Source: Blastomyces gilchristii SLH14081 (taxonomy: Eukaryota; Ascomycota; Eurotiomycetes; Onygenales; Ajellomycetaceae). From it: a stretch of 64,000 nucleotides of DNA. Both the position numbers and the translations under genes were made by a program. Position 1 is the first letter of the stretch. Each line of letters opens with the position of its first letter. The notes beneath the pieces are model-generated. The model had not been told where the DNA came from. It worked only from the letters and a program-made list of their open reading frames with translations, and ran no database searches. The stretch covers positions 1,471,506 through 1,535,505 of the forward strand of contig NW_003101677.1 of assembly GCF_000003855.2 (NCBI RefSeq). The letters are read 5' to 3'. This document shows, in pieces, positions 54,560 through 64,000 of the stretch.

Positions 54560-57260
54560 TTTATCTGATTTCTTCATTACTTCTCATTCTTTTCTTATAA
54601 TTATGAAAAGATTGAAATAAGTGAGATTATCTGATTCATAAGCATCTATAATTTCTCTTACTTTATGAGACTTTTTAATTATAAGTCTCTTCTTTTTCAA
54701 TGCTGATGATAGTGCTGTGAATAATTATAATTCACTCAGGTCTTACATCTTTACTTTTATAAATTATGAATTATTGATTAAGTTATATAAGATCTGTCTC
54801 TCTGATTCTTTCAATGTGTATGTTCTCAGAGAATGTAATTTGAGTATTTTATATAACTCAAATCATCTAGATTGAAACTTCTCAGAACTCTTATTATGTA
54901 TGAGAACTTATATTCTTATCTTGAGACTTGATTTCTTAACTAGTGAGTCTCATATTCTTTTTGATTGAATTGCTCAGTTCAGAAGTAACTTATTAGCTTT
55001 TGCATGTGCATGACTGATCTCTTTCAATCTTGATTCTATGTCTGTGACTGCTGTGTCTGCAACTGCTACTACTGTATCTGTAACTGCTGTTCCTGCTGCA
55101 TCTGTGACTGTTGTGTCTGCAACTGTTGCATCTGTGACTGTTGTATTCACAACTGCTGTTCTCTCTCTCATCTTTTCTGAAGCATTCTCTGGGATGCGCG
55201 GATGCAATTCATACAACAGGTAGAATGATGAATACTTAGAGACTGCATACTGTTGAATCTGCATGACTAGTAGCACCTGTCTGAGATATTCATCTCATAG
55301 TCTTGTAGACTTGTTCACTAGATATTTTATCAGTATATTGCTCAAGATTTTATTCAAGTGTTTCATCTTTCTATTTATCTGTGAATGATATGATGTTGTT
55401 CTATAATATCTTATCTATAACTGACTCATGAAATGCCTCACTGCTTCTTCTACAAGGTTCACACTATTATCAGTTAGAATCTTGTATAGTATTTCATAGT
55501 TAACATAGATCTCATTATATAGACACTTCATCATCATCTTCTGTGTTGTCTCTGAAACTGCTTTCACAACTGATCAGTCAGTAGTATAATTAATAGCAGT
55601 GATTATTCATCAATTTTCATTTGATATTCACAGTAATATATCTATGAGATTCACTCTTCATTATTTGAATAGTTGTATTATATACTTCATCTGATGTTAT
55701 ACTTTCTTACATTCTAATTCTTTCTTAGATTCTTTCACAACCTGATAATTCAGACACTTATGAGTGTATATCTGAATGTTCTCAGTCATGCTTAGCCAGT
55801 ATACTCTTGATTTGAGTACACTCATGAGTTCAGGACTTTCTAAGTGACTGAATTCCTTGTGTATGTGAGTCATCAAGTCACATCTAAATGAAGATTCTAG
55901 ATAGAGAGCTTCTATGTATTCTAGATTATGATAAAGCACAATGTCATTTTTCAATTTTCTCAGCTTGAAGTTCAGAAGCATCTCTTCTACTACTCTTATG
56001 AGACACTTATTATCTGACATCTTGTCATTCTTCAAGTAAGAGATTATAATGTTCACTCATTCTGATTCCTTGCATTCTCTCAGCACATTTAACACAAATG
56101 TTTCTTGTATCTGATTCACAGAATTCTCACTCATGAAATCAGATCTGTGACTAATTGTGTCAGATATCACAGTGTTCAATTTCTTTCAGTATTTAATATG
56201 AAGATTGTATGCTTGAAACTTCAAGATTCAATATACTAAGTATTTGAAAGATTTTATCATTAATTGTAGATAGATAAGACTTTCATAATCTATAATCATC
56301 ATTGTTATATACTTATTGTTAATATATCTATCTCATAATATCAGTATATGCTTGATTGCTAGCAATTTCTTTTCATACACTGAGTAATTGAGCTCAGCAT
56401 CTGATAGTTTTCTATCATTATATATCATGAAGTGCAGCTTGCTGTTCTTACTCATCTGTAGAAGAGCATCTCTAATAGCTTATTTAAATATATTCATCTT
56501 AATGTAGAAAGATTTATTATAATCTGATTGAATAAGTACTGAGAATGTTATTACACATTCTCTCAGTGTGAGAAAAGCCTCTTCACACACAGTATTTCAG
56601 ATGATTGAATGAAACTTCTTCTTTCACAGATTTATATTTATTTCTCTTAAGAGATCTGAGAGTGATACAGATATTTATGTGAAATTCTTGATAAATCTGC
56701 AATAATATGAGATTAATTTAAGAAACTGTTATACATAGTGTACATTTCTCAGCTGCAGTTAATTTGCTATAATATTCAATTTCTCTGAAATGAGATATAT
56801 ACAGTCATCACTCACTACATGTTCTACAAACTTTAACTCTTTCATTTCAAACACACACTTTGTTGATTTAATATAGAGCTTATACTCTGTCAGAGTTGTA
56901 AGCACTTTATCAAGATGCTTCAGATATTCATTATATAAGTTTGAAAAGACTAGAATATCATTAAGATATACAAGATATGAGATTTCATTTTATTTATAAA
57001 GAATTGTATTCATCATCATTTAAAAGATAATAGATGCATTTATCAGACTGAATAATATTATCAGAAATTCAAACTTCTCTCATCATATATTAAATATAGT
57101 TTGCAGAACTGACAGTTCATCTACACAGATCTGTCAGTATTCTGAGAGAAGATTAATCTTCAATAGATATCAGATATTTTCAATCATATTCAACTGTTAT
57201 TGAATCTATGACAGTGAATATTCATTCTTGATTATAAGCTTATTGAGTGCTTAATAATTG
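54560..57260 (-). pseudogene. RT, RNase H and integrase of Gypsy C2
   Basis: Read leftwards. RT active site YLND (YLDD with Asp changed to Asn) at 56957-56968. RNase H is at about 56560-56120. The open segment 56056-55697 holds the integrase zinc-binding domain without interruption (HIHKEFSHLESPELMSVLKS...CLNYQVVKESKKEL), showing what C1 reads across B1. The integrase core is at about 55640-55310. Asp/Thr/Ala/Val repeats are at 55038-55160 and the C-terminal domain is at about 54920-54770. Confidence 0.83.
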
Positions 57261-59898
57261 ATACATATCTATCACTCCTCACTTATCTTTTTCATGAATA
57301 GAACTGGAAAGTCTCATGCACTTGATAAGAGTTGTATGAAATCATATTCTAGAAGATCAGTGATCTGATGCTTCTGTTCTTCAAGATGCATTTATGACAG
57401 AAGATATGCATTCTGATTGACTGGTTTTATATCCTCTGTGTCAATCTCATGTACAAATCCTTATTCTGATAATAATTCTGATGAAAGATCTGTTCAGAAG
57501 ACCTTTTCATACTTCTTCAGAAGCTTCTTTATATACTTATTCTTCTGTATATTCTTTATCTTAGTTTTCTCTGCTTTCAAGTCCTGTATGATATATAGAA
57601 TACTTTCAGATAAGGTCTTGCAAATCATTCTCTTTGCTTGTTAATGTGTAAGCAGATTTAATCCTTCTATATCAGAGATGTGAAATGTCCTTCTCATATT
57701 AGTTGATAGAATTATATGAACTGTTTTCTTCCTATCAGTCAACTGCATATAACATGTACACTATTAAATCTACAGATTGAATCTTTGAAATCAATTGAGT
57801 CTGAGAATAAGATTGTATTTCATATTCTGCAGCTCTTGTGCTCAAATATAGCAAGATTATTCTCTGAAGTGCAAGGGAACTCTTACTCTTGCAGATAATA
57901 TCAAATATTAGTTATCAGATAATCTTATGTATCAGAGATTCTTCACTCAGCAGATCTCTTTCAGTCTTTAGATTATATAATTATCAATATATTACATAGA
58001 AGCTTCTGTGTCTGCTAACACTTTTGCAGCTATCTCTCAATTCTTATTCAAGTGTCTCTTATACATTAACATTTCAGGTCTCAAGATATTAAGATAAGTG
58101 TTTACTTCATTCTTATCTACATCTCAGTCAGAAGCCTGCTTTCTCTTAACATTCACAGAATTCAGAGAGTCATCTAACACAGACATCTCTTTTATCTTGA
58201 AGACTTTTCATAGAATATCAGTGAGTGTCTCTGAGCTTACTGATTCTGCTAGTTTTTTGACTTTCTTACTTCTCTTGACTGTGCATACTGAATGCAATCT
58301 TTTATATCATGATTTTGATATTCATAGTTGAAGCAAGCTCAATACTTGCAATATCAAGATTTTCACTCAGAGAATCTCTTTTTCAGAGAATTCAGTGCTT
58401 TAGTAATGATATTCAGATCTAGATTCATTACATTCAGATATATAACTTGTATTATAGAAGTCTGATTATCTGTTCTCTGCTAAGATATACTTGATTACAG
58501 TATTTTCTATTATAATTGACTCACTTGTTTCTGTACAATGAGAATATTGTATGCTTTCTTCACTGTGCTTAACTGTGAGATTAAGCATTTTCATTTCACT
58601 CTTAACTCAGATGTAAGATTATGAATGAAGATCTGTAAATAGAAAGATGTTGAAAGCTCTTCATTTAATATAAGATAGTGTAAGCTGAAGTATATAAAGT
58701 ATGATATAAGATTGTTCACTTGTCTACACTCAGTGAAGTGTTTGTAACACTTATCTTATATATTCACTTTCTCAAAGTTATGCAAGATTCATTTGAAAAA
58801 CTCATTTCATATTTATAAGAATGAATATCACTTCAGATCTGTGAGATTCATCTTTTTATCAGTTATTCATAATAACTTTGCTTTTCTATGTAGAAATATA
58901 ACAGATCTTAAGACTTGTTGAAATTTCATTAACTGTCTGTCTGTGAGTTCATATTCAATCTGATAATATAATTGTATCTGACTTAGTCAGCTGATTGCAG
59001 CATCATTTTTTCAGTCACTATTAAAGCTTAATAGCTTCAGCAGATCTCTCAGCTTGATATATCTCATGCTCAGATTCTCATTTTACACAGTGATCTTCAA
59101 TAATATGTACACTTCTGAAGAGCTCATGAACAATCATGATAAGATCTTCAGATTCAGTGTAGTCATCTATCTGTATAAATGTTTGATCTTCTGCTGCAGA
59201 TCTAAGATCTGGTTTTCTCTATTCTTATTGATAATGATAATTGCGTCAGTGAAGCTCTTCATAGTAAATACTTGATTCACAGTGAATATCAATTGTTGTT
59301 TGACTTCTGTCTCAGCCTGTCACTGCATATACAAGGCCTCAATCTTGTTTAGAATTCTTGTACATGTATAAAGCTTTGATTCTGATTCAGTGATTTCAGC
59401 TGCTTTTCTTACTGCTTCAAGTAAACTCTCTAAGAGATTCTGCATATCTTCTGATTCAGATAGCAGAGAAGAGTGTTGTTTGTATTGACTAGAAGAGATA
59501 TTTATTTCAGTGATTTCTTATTGATTGTACAATGTCTATTATTATATCACTATATTGTTATATAATTTCTGTTGTCATTGTACAACTCTGATAATGATCA
59601 CTCTTTTCTTTTATTCTTCTTTTAAGTAGAGAGTGAACTTCTTTGAATCTCATTCATCACTCTCATCTCTTTTCTCACATCTTATCTGTTTGTATATCAT
59701 ACATGGCATTTGTCTGAGTGTGAAGTTTTCTCTCTACAAGTGAAGCAGCATTAATCAGATGCTCTTTCACTCATCACTCTTTATACACTATCTTTTGAGA
59801 CATTCTAGGACCACACTGACATGATAACTACAAATCACTTCATAGATAAAATTATCACATTCTGAAGAAGCCTGCACTTCTCACCAGTTTTTAGACAT
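57261..59898 (-). pseudogene. gag and protease of Gypsy C2
   Basis: Minus-strand counterpart of 26784-29250. The protease lies near 57800-58060 and the gag zinc knuckle near 58310-58350 (decayed). The primer-site-like bases lie just inside the LTR at 59894-59905. Long frames on the plus strand here (57417-57644, 58098-58331, 59054-59275) are mirror frames of gag and protease. Confidence 0.75.
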
Positions 59899-59907
59899 GC
59901 TATCAGA

Positions 59908-60083
59908 TATGATTCAAAGATTGCTTAAACCAGTGTACAATTACAGGTGTACACCGGCTTCTTATATATCATAATATCATACACTAAATTAATTAGTGGC
60001 TGCTATGGCTCTCTTTACACTCATAAGCAAGTTCAGAAGCGGCCGCGTTATTATTCGACAGTTGTACGTTCTTCCGAACCACA
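59908..60083 (-). repeat. 5' LTR of C2, 176 bp
   Basis: TATGATTCAAAG...CCGAACCACA on the plus strand (TGTG changed to TATG). It keeps GCGGCCGCG and TTCGACAG, so it is the least mutated family C LTR. Confidence 0.92.
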
Positions 60084-60087
60084 ACAT
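60084..60087. repeat. Right target duplication of C2 (ACAT)
   Basis: Matches 51777-51780. Confidence 0.88.
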
Positions 60088-60641
60088 CAGCATTCTTCAC
60101 TGAAATTTCACAAGTTTCTTTGACTGTGATGAATTGTAAACACTCTTCTTTCTCTCTATGCTTTGTGATCTTATGTGCTCTGTTATCTTGTAATCTCTCA
60201 CTCTTCACATCTGTTCAAATATAGTACTTTGTAAGCTTTTGCTTTTTATAGTTCTTTTTATTTCTTGCAAAGAGTCTTTTGTGATTTCATACAGTATAAG
60301 CATTCTGTTAATTACATTTCAGATGAGTTGAATAATTTTTCATTGTAAATCACATCACTTATATACATTGTATAGAATAGAGATAATGTAAAGAAATCTG
60401 ATATAGTAGTAATATATTCAGAAGTGAGTTATCAATCTCTGATGTAATAGACATGACTGATAAACAGATTATCTCATACATATATAATATACTACAGCTT
60501 CTTGAACAACTCAGAACAGCAGAAGCTTTAAAACTTTTAAACAGAGTAAAAGTTAGTGAATTAAATTCTCTCTCATTTATATTTCAGAGTCATGATGGTT
60601 TGAGTTCTCAAACAAATATTCATTTTGATTAAGAGTTGTCA
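60088..60641. other. AT-rich flank of C2 with a weak minus-strand frame
   Basis: A basic, Lys/Glu-rich minus-strand frame (about 60320-60088, e.g. HKITKHREKEECLQF) continues poorly across the restored C2 site. No family recognised; it may be a gene relic that C2 disrupted. Confidence 0.35.
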
Positions 60642-61310
60642 ATGCAACTGTCTTTGATTATAAGCCTGAATAACTATTTTCTCTGATTCATTGTCTTATT
60701 AAATGAACTGTTTGTTGACACAATAAATCCTGCTTTATTAAGCATATTAGAAGCTGAAAATACTCTACAGTTAAATCACAGTTCTTCTATTATAATTAAT
60801 ACAAATATGTCTGTATCAGAAGCTGAAAGTACCCTATTTATATCTCATATTAATTCTATTATTATGAGATCAGAAAGCTCATCTGAAGAATAAGCATCTT
60901 CAGATAAAGATACTGACTTTTTCTCAGCTTCACTGAAAGTTTCTTCAAATGAAAATCTACAATCAGTGAGTAATAGTGAACTAGTTATAAGTCTTTCTAC
61001 ACTATCTGATTCTTCTTCGTCTGCTACACAGACCTCAAAGAAGAAGAATTATTATAGATTAAAATCAAAGCAATCTAAGATTATCAAGATAATACATACT
61101 GAGATGAAAAACTCTTTGACAAAGTATAGCCAGGTGAGCAAGCAGCCAGAGTCTTCCAGACTTGAGAAATCAGATATAATGACTAGTTTATCTCTAGTAA
61201 GAAATGCTCTTTACAGGCTTTCTGATTCAGATCTTCAACAGACTCTAGAAGTTAATAAAGAGCTTATCAGAGATAGCTTAGCTAACTATCAGAGCTTCTG
61301 CATATAATAG
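60642..61310 (+). pseudogene. Unrecognised Ser/Lys-rich reading frame with two stops
   Basis: From ATG 60642 to TAA 61308-61310 one frame holds about 222 codons with only two interruptions (TGA at 60684, TAA at 60891). The last 114 codons (60966-61307) are fully open: Ser-rich start, a basic KKKNYYRLKSKQSK segment, then SLVRNALYRLSDSDLQQTLE. Both stops are explicable as transitions. It is less decayed than the retroelements and matches none of the LTR-element or LINE proteins here. Could be a host gene fragment or gag-like exon. Confidence 0.45.
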
Positions 61311-61456
61311 AAGAATAGTTTTTAATCTGAGAATGCTCTCAATCTTTCTATTTTAACAGATTTCTCAGCTGAGAAGAGGTTTTGTCATATCTTTCACTAT
61401 ACTAATACACTGATAAACTGAAGTTCAGATCAGAAATTACAGCTTCACATCTTACA
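61311..61456. other. Spacer between the reading frame and A5
   Basis: AT-rich; nothing recognised. TTACA (61452-61456) precedes A5 and is its candidate target duplication; the partner lies outside the window. Confidence 0.5.
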
Positions 61457-61765
61457 TGTGACGGGCTGCGCCCGATCAATCATATAGACTATTCTGTTAC
61501 ACTTCACAGATTCCAACCACTTCATTCTCGAACACGTACACTCCGATTCTCAGCCATTCTCAATTGCTGATCCTCGGCCGCTACAAACGCGCGTATATTC
61601 TCCCGCTCTGAAGCTCCACCGCGTACACCACTACATACATGTATAAATATTCATCTCAATCACTGATTCTTGCACTTTCTCTTTCTTTTCTTCTCTAATG
61701 TTTTTATCTTTGTTATATAAGATCTATTAATATTATACTGATCTATTCAGTATAGGCCTCTTACA
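61457..61765 (+). repeat. 5' LTR of A5, 309 bp
   Basis: TGTGACGGGCTGCGCCCGATC...GGCCTCTTACA. The basic LTR form without the 72-bp duplication of A4 or the 134-bp duplication of A2. CpG patches are retained (GGCCGC, ACGCGCG). Confidence 0.92.
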
Positions 61766-62073
61766 CTATAAAAATGTTCATCATTTTCTTATTAGAAAAC
61801 AATTATTCATGTATTATCTTCTCATCAGAAACAATTATTCATCAAGAGATATCTGAACACATAACAACATGTAAGAAATAGAGAAACAGTTAAGCAGACA
61901 CTGAGTTCTCAGATAGAAGCTGCTCATCAGTCACTCTGATCTCACAATAAGATTTTACAAAGAGAATATCAGTAAAAGACCTGAGAGTTCTGACATTCAG
62001 ATGTATGAGATATTCATATAATTATACTTCTTCAAATTCCACAAATATCACATATCTGACAAATGATATAATC

Positions 62074-63230
62074 ATGTCTAATAATAATATGAAAGAACCT
62101 CTGAATATGAGTATAGATACAGTGTCACAGTGACTCTGAGCAATGTTGAAACTATAATAATAATAAATAGCTGATATGCATGCAACTCAACAATGTCAAT
62201 ATGAAGAGATTCAATAACTAACTCATGTAATTTCAATATCTACAGAATTAAATATAAAAGCACTGAAAGAACACTTAGATGCTTCTATATATTTCAATGC
62301 TCTCACTCTCTACTCATTATGAAGAATGAAAATGCTTGTGAAACTGAGTGTAGATGAAGATATTATCAGTTTATTAATCAATCAAGATTGATATATCAAT
62401 GAATAATTGAAAGATTGTGTGAAACAGAAGTTTCATTCATGAATGAAAGCATGTGAATCAGTGTTGCAAATATCTGATAATATCATGAAATATCTTGATA
62501 TTCTGTTTCAAGACACTGCTATGTAATAGAAAGTATTAGATTGACTACAGAGTATCTGACAGAGAAATATTCCTCTTACAACATTCATTTCTGACTTCAA
62601 CATCAAGATTCTAGAAGTAGATAGTCAATCTTGAAAGAATCAAATGAAGATTAGCATGCTCAAGAAGACATTAACTTTTGAACTCTTACAAGCTCTTGTA
62701 AGTGCAGATGAAGATCAGACTTATAAAGACTTCTACACACAGCTTCAGACAATAAATGACTGTCTTACTAAGCTTAAGAATATACAGAACAGTGATAGAA
62801 GATGTTACATCTCAGTGACTCATACACCTGCACTGAGAAATAACAATAATGCAGATGTCATGAATTGAATAGATTCAAATGTCTATACATAAGCAAGGGT
62901 CTTCATCATTCAGACAGGCTTCTGAGTCTCTGAGATCACTTCTGAAGAAGTCACTGATTAATGTCAATGTAAAGTGTGTATCAACTGTAACTGATCAGAA
63001 CACATTACTTTTAACTGCTGATTAATCTATATATCTTCATACTTGAGAGAAAGATCAGCATCTTCTTATTCAAAGAATGAATCAGCATCTGTCTGTGTCA
63101 ATCACATTACATTAGAGAAAGATTCAGAAGATAACTATGAGAATGTCTCAGTGAAACAGAAAAAAGATTAACTTCTATTCAAATTCATAAACAGAAGCTT
63201 GAAGAGATTGAACAACAATGATTTAAAGAG
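62074..63230 (+). pseudogene. gag of Gypsy A5
   Basis: Starts MSNNNM at 62074. Open capsid segment 62644-62868 (MKISMLKKTLTFELLQALVS...). The zinc knuckle CINCNWSEHITFNC at about 62977-63018 keeps all four metal ligands if the TGA is read as Trp. Otherwise decayed like A4. Confidence 0.78.
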
Positions 63231-63236
63231 AAGATG

Positions 63237-64000
63237 ATAATGAATATGATTCTTGTATCTACTATAGTTGATAACATGTATAATATGAAAGCTATGATAG
63301 ATAGTGATCTATGTCACTATGCAATGATAAAATCTTCAGTCATAAGATATTATAATCTTCAGTGTATTTCTTTATCAAAACCTTGACTTCTTGCAGGATT
63401 TAATGATTTAAAAGACATTTATATCTATTACATGATGAAGCTGATCATAGATGTGAAAGAACATCAACATGAAGATGTCTACATATATGAAGTTAATAAT
63501 CTTGATTATAATCTTATATTAGAACTTGTCTGACTATCTGAACAAGACATCTTATTGAACACTTGAAACAGAAGCTTGATATTCTCTAACAATGATAGAA
63601 TTCATGAAGATGATTTTCACAAGACTATTAATCTGACACAGATCTCTGTCAATACCTATGAAATGCTCAGAAAAAGAAGTCACTGAAAGAATTATCAACA
63701 GTAGAATTATATATCAATCTATTTCATTAGTCTGACTGATATTAAAAAGACTCTAGAAAAATTATCTTATATTATAATAACAGATTCTCATATAAAACTC
63801 TCTCAATAATATCATGAATATCTAGATATCTTCTGACAAGATAATATTATAAATATATCTCTCTTACAAGGTTCTGAAGTGAATCACAGTATCAAGTTAG
63901 AGAAAAGAAATGATAACAATTCTGAATCATTATAAGACTCTCTTTATAACATATTCTGAGATGAACTTCTTCTTCTTCAAAAGACACTTAATAATCTGTT
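63237..64000 (+). pseudogene. Protease and start of RT of Gypsy A5 (cut by window end)
   Basis: KAMIDSDLCHY protease motif at about 63290-63325 (DSG changed to DSD), then DYNLILELVWLSEQDILLN at about 63500-63560. The linker towards RT continues to 64000. Confidence 0.75.

Larger units (their letters stand above)
51781..60083 (-). mobile_element. Complete Ty3/Gypsy element C2, 8303 bp
   Basis: Minus-strand family C copy with 176-bp LTRs at 51781-51956 and 59908-60083 and 4-bp ACAT target duplications. Same length to the base as C1 after removing B1. Gag-pol reads leftwards from about 59898 to about 54560; the antisense spliced gene reads rightwards at 52492-53971. Confidence 0.95.
61457..64000 (+). 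mobile_element. Ty3/Gypsy chromovirus A5, right part beyond window
   Basis: Plus-strand family A copy: 5' LTR at 61457-61765, leader, gag and protease, reaching the beginning of RT (LLLLQKTLNNL) at the window end. Its layout matches A4 position for position. Confidence 0.92.

Noticed and set aside
59993..60208. 71-codon minus-strand frame
   Set aside because: Crosses the outer edge and target duplication of C2, so it is chimeric; only the flank portion might be ancient coding.
1..64000. Mitochondrial or alternative-code genome (TGA read as Trp)
   Set aside because: TGA often sits at Trp positions, but TAA and TAG also interrupt the same frames, and the elements have LTRs, target duplications and a transition-only pattern; RIP of nuclear repeats explains all of it.

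Overview
This window looks like a gene-poor, AT-rich, transposon-filled compartment of a filamentous ascomycete (Pezizomycotina). Nearly everything in it is a relic retroelement, riddled with in-frame stops that trace to C-to-T/G-to-A transitions (TGG to TGA, CAA/CAG to TAA/TAG). CpG is almost absent from element interiors and GG/CC are scarce, while CA/TG stay common. That is the signature of repeat-induced point mutation (RIP) acting largely at CpG and CpC. CpG-depleted repeats of this kind are described in Onygenales such as Coccidioides, but the species assignment is only inference. No intact host gene was recognised.

Layout. 1-8949: two minus-strand copies (A1, A2) of a Ty3/Gypsy chromodomain element (family A), with A1 inserted in A2. 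8950-15420: a minus-strand Tad1-like LINE (L1), cut on the left by A2 and split by a 5'-truncated plus-strand LINE (L2, 11228-13802) with a 15-bp target-site duplication. 15420-17724: AT-rich sequence, a 164-bp tandem repeat and an A-family fragment (A3). 17930-23746: a complete family A element (A4) with AGTTT target duplications. 24402-24782: a tRNA-derived SINE. 26012-48827: a three-level nest. Gypsy element B2 is split by Gypsy element C1 (26599-42154), which is split by a second family B element, B1 (30936-38183); all three have matching target duplications. 49140-51450: a GC-richer island with broken host-type gene relics. 51781-60083: complete family C element C2 on the minus strand. 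60642-61310: an unrecognised, nearly open reading frame. 61457-64000: family A copy A5, running off the window.

The most interesting observation is that families B and C each carry, between pol and the 3' LTR, an extra gene on the strand opposite to gag-pol. Both genes contain short fungal-type introns. In family B a 55-nt intron with GTAAGT and a GCTRAC branch site follows exactly 70 codons in both copies. In family C a 54-nt and a 55-nt intron join three exons into a 457-codon frame. The positions are identical in two copies of each family, and both predicted products contain a cysteine cluster ending in a CxxC...CxF-like pattern. These look like genuine retrotransposon-borne antisense genes rather than chance reading frames.

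Insertion order can be read from the nests. L1 predates L2 and A2, A2 predates A1, B2 predates C1, and C1 predates B1. All boundaries marked by LTR ends and target duplications are accurate to the base; domain limits inside decayed genes are approximate.
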